From the NCBI GenBank assembly GCA_907163375.1, contig CAJQUW010008708.1, forward strand, positions 1 to 64,000: DNA of 64,000 nucleotides, given 5' to 3'. Positions within the stretch are counted from its first letter, which is position 1. Each line of letters begins with the position of its first letter. Both the position numbers and the translations under genes were made by a program. The DNA is from Prostheceraeus crozeri. Its lineage: Eukaryota; Platyhelminthes; Polycladida; Euryleptidae. Shown piece by piece: positions 1 to 10,378 of this stretch. The notes under the pieces are model-generated. The model worked only from the letters and a program-made list of their open reading frames with translations, did not search any database and was not told the DNA's origin.

Positions 1-22
1 CACCCGGAACCCATGGGTAAAT

Positions 23-110
23 AAATTTTCGAGTGCGCGTAGCGCACTCGAAAATTTAGTTACCCTCTAATCGGAAAAATTTCGAGGGCGCAAAGCGCCC
101 GAGAAATTTT
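23..110. repeat. Pair of GC-rich hairpins (copy in Polinton A)
   Basis: A perfect 16-bp-arm palindrome with a 3-nt loop lies at 23-57 (arm aaattttcgagtgcgc). A second, slightly imperfect one lies at about 77-110 around gggcgcaaagcgccc. A C-run follows at 115-124. The same arrangement, inverted, is at 15910-16006. No coding function is seen; a structural or replication role is inference. Confidence 0.85.
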
Positions 111-864
111 GAGGCCCCCCCCCCGCCGGGGTTGAAGTGTATGTAGTGTATGTAGGTCAAAGGTCAAGGTCAGGTCTAAGGTCAAGGTCAAGGTCAAGTG
201 TAGAGTTTTGTATATTATGGTCATTTTTAGTTGTAAAACTTTAACTTTGAAAATTTGTAAACTTAGTCATTTTTGTAAAAAAACTTGGAATTTTTTCAAG
301 TTGCATACAGATGCATACAACTAGGATTTTTTCATCAAATGGTACATACAATATATCATTCGAATGCTCTTTTCATGCTGATTCTAATGGTGTATTGTAT
401 ACACATGTATGACATATAACTAGAGAGCTACATGTCTTTAAAGAATGGGCTAAAAACTTAGTGATTTTAAAAATCTAACATTTGTCTGCTTGCATACAGT
501 TGCATACAACTAGGATTTTCCCATCGAATAGGTACATACCTTATATCATTCTAAAGGTCTTTTCATTCTCATTCTTATGATGTCGTGTATGACACATGTA
601 TGATATCATCCTGGACTGCTACAAGCATTTTAAAATTAACAACATAACTGTTTCTTTAAAAGTTATATGTTCCTATTTATTTCAAGTTGAAGTCTTCATA
701 CTTGATTTTTTTGTTTCAATTCAGTTATTGAACATCATTAATTGTAGATAGTTTATTCCCCTTTCCCATTCAGACCTTAATTGAAGACCGATTTGTGAAA
801 TGATAAAACAAGTCTGTTCATATATACAAATAAATATTAAATAAAGAGATTAAGAAAAAACACA
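111..864. other. Noncoding, internal part of Polinton A
   Basis: No gene is seen. Short tandem AGGTCA-type repeats occur at 150-200. Two similar paragraphs at 300-430 and 490-620 share 'tgcatacaactaggattttt' and 'gtacata..atatatcattc'; the same paragraphs occur inverted at 15420-15780 in Polinton B, so this is a conserved noncoding block. Confidence 0.6.
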
Positions 865-1327
865 CTAAATGTCATCAAGGTAAGGAAATGGTACAAGTTT
901 TTTCAAGTCCCACTTGCACATGGATCCTGGTCTTCTTGGGCGCACAGGGACAGCGACGTGGTGTGTCAAGGTCGATGACCGAAAATTCGAGAGCGGTTGT
1001 GAGGTTCCGCTCGTTCGGCTCCATCCTCATGAACACCCGTTTGGTGTGATACTTTTTCGGGGCGTTCTTGACTTAGACCGGACCCGTCCATAAAGTGGCG
1101 TTCGCATGGACTTCTTATTCATGTGACGCATCGTCTCAATTGATACGTCACTATCCTCATCACTCGATAGTCTGGCGATGCAGGGGCTTGGGTGAACACC
1201 ACCGGCTCCTCGTTTGGTGTTGTCGATCGCTCCATCGGAGATTGGGAGGTGTACTGGTACGTTCCACTGGCGAAGTGGTACGATCAGCAGTACCGTTCTC
1301 AACTGCGGCTTTCTGTTTGCGATCCAT
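865..1327 (-). pseudogene. Homologue of the small gene at 14891-15232, frameshifted
   Basis: The minus strand opens with an ATG at 1325-1327 and closes with TAG at 865-867. Segments in different frames match the intact 113-residue product encoded at 14891-15232: both contain HTKR followed by a short hydrophilic run, then EFS(F/V)I, TPRR, AP(R/K)KT and VQV. The two copies differ at many positions and this one needs at least two frame changes, so it is an old, inactive copy. The function is unknown: no catalytic motif, signal peptide or membrane segment is visible. It is transcribed away from 1550-1839 from a shared promoter interval, exactly as its homologue is in Polinton B. Confidence 0.65.
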
Positions 1328-1365
1328 TATGACTTGTAGATTTAAAATAATTGTAACTTGTAAAC

Positions 1366-1533
1366 GTGAGGATTAGAACCTTTGATAAGAATTGGTACAA
1401 ACCTCGGACTTATATACTTTTTAAACAAAGGAAATCCTAATAGCCAATCAGAGAGGTACCGAACTTCCCTAAAGAATATATATAACTATAAAGGATGACA
1501 TTGTTCCAAACTGTTAAGTACTTATCCTCAACG
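1366..1533. promoter_or_regulatory. Bidirectional promoter of the Polinton A gene pair
   Basis: On the minus strand TATATAAG lies at 1409-1416, followed about 30 nt downstream by an AATCCTCA initiator-like motif (1366-1374). On the plus strand TATA-like sequence at 1477-1492 is followed by TATCCTCAAC (1523-1532), then the ATG at 1550. The same TATA plus ATCCT(C/A/G)A arrangement is found at 14713-14861 and at 20649-20681. Confidence 0.6.
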
Positions 1534-1549
1534 TTCCATAACAAGAAGC

Positions 1550-1839
1550 ATGTCCTCAAAACCACTATTTTATTTTCAAAATGACAGCCAAGTCATTATG
1601 GGAGGTCAGTTGGACATGACCATGCATCTGTCTTGCGCTGCAAAGTGGCCCTATGGAAGACCTTGACTGTCTCTGCACTTCAAAGGCGGAATGGACTACC
1701 GGTGAAGTGTCCGGTACACGAATGTGACCATGACTTTAGTAAAAATCCGACATTCCATGAGTGGTGTGATGACTTCTTGAAGATCATGGAGTCGCCTGAG
1801 GGACGTGATTTGCACCCCTCATTTATTTTTCACGCTTAA
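1550..1839 (+). pseudogene. Homologue of the zinc-binding-type gene at 14328-14705, frameshifted
   Basis: Reading starts at the ATG at 1550. It gives a short N-terminal part containing GGQLD and then shifts frame near 1632-1640 into a 68-residue stretch with CPVHECDHD and a WCDDFL motif. The intact relative on the minus strand at 14328-14705 has the same order: GGKLD, a Cys-rich turn, CPVH and W(G/C)xxFL. Conserved Cys and His positions suggest metal binding, but no named family is recognised. One frame change makes this copy inactive. Confidence 0.6.
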
Positions 1840-2099
1840 ATTAAACTTACATTGTAAATCTCTTGTCTTTTCATTTTAAACATAGTTCTGGAATTGGTTT
1901 TCTTATTGGGGAGCAACTAAATCATAACTGCACAGTAAAGTTTCACATCTAAATAGTGCTACATTAAAAATAATTGTCACAATAGTCGCAATTGAGCAAA
2001 CCCATTCAAAATCAAACAACGGACGTCTATCGGTACGTACCCAAGTGCTCAGAACCAAACCACACAAGTTCGATCATAGACGTTCCGAAACACAGTGTA

Positions 2100-2340
2100 C
2101 CAAACACATGTACCTATCCAGTAAAACAGATCTCATACAAGTTCCTATTGATAACACTGAATTATACATGTACCTATCCGTGTGCCTATCGATAACTAAA
2201 GTATACATGTACCTATCCATGTACCTATCCATGTTCCTATTGACAACACTAAACTTTACATGTACCTATCCATGTACCTATTGATAACACTAAACTTTAC
2301 ATGTACCTATCCATGTACCTATCCCTGGCAAGTAGGGCAC
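2100..2340. repeat. Minisatellite near the Polinton A terminus
   Basis: Degenerate tandem units built from acatgtacctatccatgtac, separated by 'tattgataacactaaacttt', run to within about 15 bp of the element end. It occupies the place of the 41-bp terminal minisatellite of Polinton B but has an unrelated sequence. Confidence 0.75.
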
Positions 2341-2353
2341 AGTTTTCACTACT

Positions 2354-3814
2354 GAAGTGGTCGTTTTCTGAGTTGATATGGAAACTCAAGGAAATTCTTC
2401 CAAATGACGTTGCTATTGACTTTATTCGTCAAGTTAAAGATGGTTTTCTTCTGAAATCATCACAAATTAAATCAATTTAATCATTGATTCAATCATCTCA
2501 AGCATTTCGTTATTGTAAAATCGCGCTTCCTGAAGCCAACCAAAACAGTAGAAGTTACTGTAAGAGGTATTGAAACATCTATTTCGATATAATGTTTTAG
2601 AAGATTTGAAAGGCAATTTTGGATCAGCTATTATCAGTGGTCGCCGTTTGCATGCTCGCACAGAAGGACAAATAGACTAAGATCGACCTATTCCAGTTAT
2701 TGTGCTTGCTGTTTCTGATCCTATCGGCGAACGCCTTCGTAATGAATGGAAACTGTTCGGTTTTCTACGTGTTGCCGTGAGCAAACCTCAAGAACGTTGT
2801 CAAGTGAGTGAATGTGTCCGGTGTTATGCCTGGGGCCACACACCAAGTAGATGCAAATCAAAACGGAGCTGTGTTCGCTGTGGTGAATTTTCTCATATTT
2901 CGAACAATTTCTAAAGAAAAACGATCCTTATAAATGTTTTTCCTGCACACTTAGTAGCATACGGTGGATGTCCACTTCTTTTCTCAGAACAACGACGTTT
3001 GATTTCTCTTCTGAAGCTGCATGTTCCCTCAACGATCACAAAACATCGTTCAGTTGATCTGAAATGTCATATTCCGCAATTTTGACATCTCGCAAAGAAA
3101 ATACGAATACTGTCGCAGATGGTAGAAATGAAACCGATTCATGTAGACTAGATGTCGTGCAATCTATCTCTCCCACTGATAAAGGGTTGACTGTTACTTC
3201 CTCTGAAAATGTGATTTCTTCTGCGAAATCTTCATCTTCTATTGAAAGTTCAGAGAAAATGAAGTCAATTGCAAAAAGCATTTTAGAAATTCGAAAAGGA
3301 AGAGACAATGCGCAGTTTCAACTCAATCGCATTAAATAAGCTCGTTTGTCTACCCCTAATCCCTCATTATCCAAAAAAGCCCGACAATTGCGAGTTAAGC
3401 TGAAAAAGCTTCAGAAACGTTTGATCGAGCTGGATGAAGAACGCAAATGCATTGCCTTGGAATCTTCAAATCATTCCAATACTGTTTCAAGCAGTCAATG
3501 AGAACTATCTGATGTCCACTCCATCTGAGGGTAAAAGTCGCCTAATCAATGTGTCCTCCATTGATCCTATTCCCTCAGGCGAAAAGGCATCATTAACTGA
3601 TGAAAGTGTTTCTCCTGCTAAGGAGATCCCTGCACCATCATCATGTGGTAATGCAACACAGTCAAAAAATGTCTCTTTTCCAAAAGAAACAGACAAATGT
3701 GATCTTTTGAACATGATCAAATCTACATTGCGAGAATTGCATAACCTAGTCCGTTGTTCTGCGAAAATCCGCAAATTATTTTTACTTCAGTCGATTCCCT
3801 CACAGGAATTTTGA
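2354..3814 (+). pseudogene. LINE ORF1 (nucleic-acid-binding protein), decayed
   Basis: The segment holds broken reading frames on the plus strand. A 70-residue piece (2702-2914) carries zinc-knuckle spacing, with CVRC, WGH..SRC and CVRCGEFSH, typical of LINE ORF1 proteins that coat the RNA. Serine-rich low-complexity pieces follow at 3064-3339 and 3434-3814. A stop precedes the endonuclease-like frame at 3816. Several stops and frame changes make it inactive. Polinton A is inserted at its 5' side, so the true 5' end lies beyond Polinton A. Confidence 0.6.
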
Positions 3815-3815
3815 T

Positions 3816-6265
3816 TTGGCTTATCGATATGGTTTTCCCTTCGCTTTGAGAAATGCGGAATTATCGTCTCTGACTGTTTGGCATGCTAAATTGAATAGCA
3901 TTATGCATCGTCTCGAAGGAGTTAGTGTAGCAACCTCGTCTGTAAGTGTCATATCTCTGCAAGACACCCGTCTGCGCATCTCAAAACTAGATTTGTGGCG
4001 CTATCACTGGCCTGATTTTCATTATTATGAATTCCTGTGTGATTCAAATGGTCCTGGTTGTGTGATGCTTGTACGTTCAACAAAAACTCACCATCTGACT
4101 CAAAAGATCACTCTTTTGCGTCATCGAGTAATTACTGTCGAACTTGTTGCTTCTAATGGACGGAAAATATCAGTGTCATCTGTGAATGTCCCAACACGAC
4201 TAATGCAAACGCAGGTCCTTTACAATGCAATCTCCTTCGAAGTGCTCTGAGAAATCGTTTTTCTATTATAATAGGCGATCTAAATTCGCGTTCTCAAGAA
4301 CTGGGGTGTTCAAGTTCGAACAGCAATGGAAGCTTATTGAAGGACTTTGTTGAAAGCTCTGGATCTGTCATTATTAATGATCCTCGGATACCAACATTTA
4401 TTCATGATTCAACGGATTTTTTCCGACTGTCTGGATTGGGCTATTGCGTCGCCTGATATGGTCTCAATGCTTTCCTGCTAAATTGGTAGTGACATTGGTT
4501 CAGATCATCTCCCTATTATTGTGTATTTATTGTATTATTACTAGTCATATAACTGATTGGCGACCATTCCAGGAAGAATTGATCTCCCAGTTTCATGCCA
4601 TGAACTTATTTTCCCGTTTTCTTACATCTCCTAATGAAGTTGACAAGATGACTGAAGATCTAGAAGCAGCATTAAAGCAATGCTGTGACAGGTGCCTGCG
4701 AAAATATTCAATGTCACTGACTGCGCAAAAAGATCAATCTTCCATGGTGGGCTTTGTCTCTGATTAAAGAGAGAAAACGCTTGCGAAGACAATTATCTAC
4801 TCAATCTAGCTCTGAAATTCGACGACAACTTGGAATTCTCAAACGTGAAATTCGCAAAGCATTTGATTTAGCTCGCAAATAGAGACTGGATTTCAAAATA
4901 AAATCTTTTTCTACAGGTCCGCGTGATCCAGACTTTTGCCTCGCTGTGAAATCTTGGTTTGGAGAACCATCAGCGTCACCTCCTCCCTTAACTCACTCGA
5001 CCAGATGAACTTGACGCTATTACTGCCCGAGAACGAGGCGATGCCTATATGGCATCCTTTTTTAATGGCTCCATTTTGATGATGAATTTTATCAACAAAC
5101 GGAAAGAGAGATCACTGACGATTCAATTTTACAACCACTCCATTCAATTTGTCATCCATTCCTTCTATATTAGACTCAAATGATGATGAAGATCCTACGC
5201 GATCCTTGACTCCAGGAGAAGTTTATCGTGCCATTCGCAAGTTCCGCAAAGGTAAAGCACCCGGTTCTTATGGAGTATCAACTGATATTCTTATTGGTTC
5301 TCTATTTGAATTGTCCGTCATTTTGACTTCGCTTTTCATTAGCTCCTTATTGATCGGCTATGTTCCCCAACGCAGGCGTTTCTCTCTAATACGCATGCTT
5401 CCTAAACAAGAGAAAGTTTTGAATAAGCCTGAAGATTATCGTCCTATATCCCTTTCATCTTGCATTTCAAAAATTCTAGAGAGAATCTTGGCTCGTAGAA
5501 TCTTGAGCTGGTGTGATAATAGGACGCTTCTGCCGATTGAACAATCAGGTTTTCGTCGTGGTCAAGACTGCATCGAACAAGTGGTACTTTTGACGCAACG
5601 CATTATGGAAGGTTTGAACGCAGGTCTTATGTCGACGGTAATTTCTCTAGACATTACGAAGGCGCATGATAGTGTGTGGCATGCAGGATTGTTACGTATC
5701 TGTCGTGATATCTTACCGCCCTCATCTACAAGATGGATTGCTTCTTTCCTCAATAATCATCGTGCATCCATTTTAGAGAATGATAACGTATCGGAAGCCT
5801 TCTGCACACCCTTTGTTATATATGATTTTTACTAGAAGCATAACTGTACCAAACGGTCCTTTGAAAGGATCCCCTGTGTATGCTGACGATGTTTATTTGT
5901 GGGCTTCTGATGCAAATCCAGATCTGGCTTGGAATCAAATACTCCCGCAACTCAATGATCTGACAACATGGAGTAACAAGTGACGGCTTCATTTTTCACC
6001 GGCTAAAGCGCAGATCGCGCGGTTCTCTAGACGTCGGAATCGCTGGTCCGATGAACAACTTGGACAGCCCTTTTTTCAAGGACATCACCTTACATTCAGT
6101 CCATCTATCAGTGTCGTTGGTGTGACTCTCGATCGCAAATTGCAATTTTCACCTCATATTGACCGAATAATTTCACGTGTCAGTTCTCAAATAATGACAC
6201 TGCGAGTGCTTATCCAGCCTAACCGCTGCATATCATTATGGATAGATGTGTTTCTGCAGACTATT
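3816..6265 (+). pseudogene. LINE ORF2: APE endonuclease plus reverse transcriptase, decayed
   Basis: In order, the plus strand shows an AP-endonuclease-like part (3816-4540) with ISLQDTRLR, GPGCVMLV, VSSVN and, in another frame, IIIGDLNSR and a SDHLP-like end. Next come a linker and a reverse-transcriptase part (5149-6265) with FRKGKAPG, EDYRPISL, EQSGFRRGQ, SLDITKAHDSVWH and the catalytic YADDVYLW box at about 5880-5900. At least six stops or frame changes separate the pieces, and the stretch between the 'SFLNNHR' and YADD boxes is shortened. The domain order is that of jockey/CR1-type non-LTR retrotransposons; the exact clade is not determined. Confidence 0.75.
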
Positions 6266-7239
6266 AAAATGAGGTATGGGTGAATGATGATATTATAGAT
6301 GAGCATATAGATTCCCGTTAACAGTGCGAGTGGGCTTTTCAGGGTTGGTCGTAGCCCTCAAATTTTTCCACAGACATGGGCAAAGGTTGAAAAACTTGGA
6401 CTTTGAAACCCAATTTACATGTTTTTAGGACTGTAAAGTTACACTCATTACAATATAGCAACCTACAACAAAGACAATAAGGCTTAATAAACCAATCACT
6501 TTTATCCAGACGTCTAAACCTCTGTGTAGATCCTTAAACTGATCCTCTCCATATGAAATATCGTAGATATCCAATATTTTTCGACATTAAAGTAACACCA
6601 ATGATTATTCCATCCACGTAAAGGCCTATTCACGTCGATAGGTTCAACCAGTAGATTCCTACATCCTAAAACAAAATTTGTCATTAGTTTCTTTCAATCG
6701 CTTCTTAGCTGATATCTCAAGATAACGGGCCGCAATCTTTTGCGTATTCAAATTACCAGACCGCAATATATTACACTGCTGCTTGATAAATTGACAGGTA
6801 ATATCGTGCTAAACATGGAAAAGCAACTGAATTTGATAATCATAATAACCATATTTCCTCCTAGGAAGAAAATTCTGATTTAACAGATGTGCAACCTGAA
6901 ATAGACACAGTGAATGCAGCTGTCACTCAAGTCTCACATGCTGCTACTCCCAGTAATGCAAAGATGATTACCGGTGTTCCATGTCCATTGGAAGACTGTT
7001 TGGAGCGTTCAACAACTCGCTGCAACATCATCTAGAAAGACATGCTCTCGGCATTTATTCAGGCACTATTCCAGCAATATGGCTTTGTGAACACATAAAA
7101 TACGCAAGCTCATGCAACCGCTTGACTTCAACAACCAACAAGCCAACAACCACAAGAAGATACATGTACTTCCTTTCCTTTAAGTGAATCACAGAACATT
7201 CAACTCGAAACCTCAGATGCAGTAGCCTTCTTTGCTTTG
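6266..7239. other. No gene seen
   Basis: AT-rich sequence with only short chance open frames. No repeat boundary or homology to other parts of the window was noticed. Confidence 0.5.
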
Positions 7240-7912
7240 TTGGAGTGAAATTATGTCCCGGTACTTATGGGTCATCTCCTCCCTCCGTTTTCAAATTTGT
7301 CTACAATCCGTAGAAATGAATCAATGATCACAAAACTTCAGACACACGTATTTGAGTATATTTTCTACCCACATGCAGAACTTTATGCAAATCGGACAAG
7401 TATTTTTGACTTAGAGACGATGACGTGAAGTGTAGCGATCCCAGCAGCTTGATCTGACTTCGCCTGACCTCATCGTCTCAGCAGATAGAACTAGGTCAAC
7501 AAAGTCATGTCGCGACAACTCTTGAAGTGATAATGACCCACACCGCATCCTTTCCATTAATGTGCTTAACTTTAGAAAGGTGTGGTGGGGTAGTGGTCGT
7601 GCGAAGATTTCACATGGCAATGGATGAGACGAAGACGGAAAGAGAACAATACACACACGAGTAACAATAATGCGTCGAACAGACGTTAGATCAAGCTGTA
7701 GACATCGGTACACTTCACGCTATCGTCTCTAATTCAAAAAGTACATGTCGGATTTGGATAATTTTTGTATGTGGGTAGAAAATATACTCAAATACGTGTA
7801 TCTGAAGTTTTGCGACGGTTGATTCATTTTTACGGATTTTAGACAAATTTGAAAACCTGTAGGGGGAGATAGCCCATAAGTACCTATGTCCCTTAAAGGT
7901 CCAACTCTAAAC
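7240..7912. mobile_element. Foldback/MITE-like element with about 190-bp inverted arms
   Basis: Left arm 7245-7440 and right arm 7690-7912 are diverged inverted copies. Shared blocks include tacttatggg(t/c), ttttcaaatttgtct, atttgagtatattttctacc and tagagacgat. The 250-bp centre has no coding potential. The outer ends and target duplication could not be fixed. Confidence 0.65.
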
Positions 7913-8284
7913 GATGTACCATACAAGGCTCATTTTAATTTTGCTCAGATTGTATCAGATGTAATGGATATTGTGGCTATAAACTCGGAAGATCCGTGGA
8001 AGAGGCTATGCATGCTAACAAAATATCTACCATCACAAGAAAATGGGTAAAATTATAAAAATATGAAAAAGCTCTAAGCTGCAAAATTTGAATTTTTATT
8101 GACTAATATTTCGGTTTCAGGGTCAGGGTCAGATAGCATTACAAAGAAAGCATTATAGAGAAGGTAAAAGAGATTCAAAATTTAAGTGTGTAATGCAATT
8201 AGTACAGGAATCAAGATATGCACATTTATGATATAATGTTCACAGAAATAAAAAGTAATAATATAAAAAAAAATAGTAATAAAA
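7913..8284. other. No gene seen
   Basis: AT-rich noncoding sequence between two mobile-element relics. Nothing recognisable. Confidence 0.4.
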
Positions 8285-8619
8285 ATTTTGATGAGGGCGC
8301 ATGTCTATTTATCATGTGACAAGTGATCTGATACACTTGAATCTTCATAGCAAATCTTAACAGCAATTTTGAGAGCCTAGAATCTTGAATGAAAATGAAC
8401 CAGAAAAGGAAATTGCCCTCACATCATTCACCCTTGCGGCATGTGGGTCAGGTGGGTCAAAGATGTGGTGGGTCAAGTGGGTCGTGGGTCAGGGTACCCT
8501 GTGGGTCAGGTGGGTCATGGGTCATGTTTTCGTGAAAAGTCGGTGGTGGGTCAAGTGGGTCGTGGGTCACATATGCCGTGGGTCATGGGTCAAGTTTCGT
8601 TGACCCACTTCCAACTCTG
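8285..8619 (-). mobile_element. hAT-type non-autonomous element, terminal fragment
   Basis: This is the inverted counterpart of the left end of the element at 46006-47849. It has the same terminus (CCAACTCTG at 8611-8619), the same subterminal block of degenerate GTGGGTC repeats (8440-8610), and the same inner sequence back to 'gcgcatgtctatttatcatg' near 8290. The other end and an 8-bp duplication were not found, so it looks truncated. Confidence 0.75.
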
Positions 8620-8627
8620 GACTCAGC

Positions 8628-10378
8628 TACATATTACTGAATCGCATCCGTCTTTGTAATATAGCCTAATCTTAAGCAAGAAAGTGAAATACACTAAATT
8701 CATAGCGAGAGTAGAGCCAGTCAGACAAATGAGCCAATAGTACTACTATTGGCTATTGGTCTATCCAGAGTGACTAATGCGAATGCTTAGAATACTTTCA
8801 CGAAATGCAGATGATAGGCATCTCCGACAAATAAAAGTATAAAGGGCATTTAGACATGCGACATAGTAAACTCACATGCATGAATAGAATGTTCTCGAAA
8901 TTTGCACACATTTCTAGAAAATTTAGTCCGCTGTTCTCGCACGCAGCAATCACAGAACACAATACAGCAAGGACTCAAGCGTATTCAGATGATCTTCAGT
9001 ATTGCTGGCTTGACATATTTACCCAGTGAAAGTATTTGACTGTGACACTGATCTTAAAAACCCAGCGTTTTGCAGAGGCCATTTTGACAAAATCTTTTAA
9101 ACATAGCTTCAATACCTAAAACATCAAACGATAGTTTTACATTTATGCAAACTCATGTGTAATATGAATTTTATATCCCTTTTACGTGAACTTTATACAT
9201 TTTTAATCGTCGACAATTTGCAGCAATTTTTTCTTAAAAAGTAGCTTAATCATTATTATACTTTTATACATACAATACTCTACCCAATCATAATCATTTG
9301 TTCCGCTAAAAGCTACAGGTGAAGTAGGTTAACGAAACAGCTCCCAACCGCATTCAACATGGTCGTGCAAGCATGCATGTAAATGCAAGTTGTTCACTGC
9401 AGTTGATATGCTTAAATGACTGACTATTTCTTTTGACAAACATACGAATGTGACATTCCTTGTCGAACGCTGCTGGGCAGAGACAGGAAACATTAATGAA
9501 TTGGAAATTACATGCAATTAACTAATTGATGAATTATCTTCAAATCAATTAAATGATTGGATTAAGTACCAATTATTTCACAGTCAAAATTTCGATTAAT
9601 TGTTCGACTATTGCATAACTTGCACAATCGATGAAATAATAATTTTACTCGTATATAAAAGGAAGAAAATAATGACTATAACTTAATGGAAGACATTCTC
9701 TTAGTATTCTAGCATTCAATTATATCAGTCTCTAATTCCACATTTTCTGATAAGCCTAGATAAATTCAAATTATGATAAACGCAATGAAACACATCATCA
9801 TCGTATTGACCAGAGTGGTTAATTTTCAGTGCATGAACTAGAAAATATGACAATCGAAGCGGCCGGGAAGGGCAGGAGCAAATTATTCAACCGATTAAAA
9901 ACTTAATTTTCCGAGAAACATTGCGTTGAGCTTGCAAATAAAAATGATGGCATGATTTCAGTCTTATATCCAACATTTTTTATTTTGAAAATGAGGGATC
10001 AAATCTATAGCCTATTGACATCAATTATGTATACTATAGCCTATTATACATTAATTTGAAAAGAAAATAATGATAGCAACATGTGCGCAAGTGCTTACAT
10101 AACGTCCATTCCTTTTGTCGCGCTTGCTCCCCAGTTCATGTTTGCTGACTCTTTACTACAAACTGCGCAGTACCTTCAAAATCCAACTGAACCTGCAACC
10201 ATGGTTCAAAATCAAATTATGCGTCACTCTTTATCATAGAAGTAGATACTAGAAGACTACAAAGGAAGTTTCATATCTTGCTTATGGACAGCTATTGACT
10301 TCTTAACCCTAGAAAACCCGGTATAAGAAATGAGCAGCAGTTGTACCATAGACAAATGTGGTGTATGGAGATTCATTC
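8628..10378. other. No gene seen
   Basis: About 1.75 kb of AT-rich sequence without a convincing frame on either strand; the open frame at 9329-9517 on the minus strand lacks any support. Some local ATTAAT-rich stretches (9520-9620). Confidence 0.5.

Larger units (their letters stand above)
1..2353. mobile_element. Polinton A, right end only (truncated by window start)
   Basis: The stretch from 1 to about 1850 is a diverged inverted copy of 14330-16035 in the complete Polinton B: the same two hairpins, the same divergent pair of small genes and the same promoter arrangement occur in reverse order. Downstream comes a minisatellite and then a terminus reading ...CACTACT at 2347-2353, comparable to the ...TATACTACT end of Polinton B at 35799. 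A LINE reading frame resumes immediately after it. GAAGTG at 2354-2359 is the candidate 6-bp target duplication; its partner is outside the window. The assignment rests on homology to Polinton B and on the terminus; no capsid or polymerase gene of this copy is inside the window. Confidence 0.75.

Noticed and set aside
8385-8659. Two overlapping open frames rich in Val/Gly/Trp
   Set aside because: They are translations of the GTGGGTC repeat block of a hAT element end; the same holds for frames at 45972-46217 and 47625-47962.
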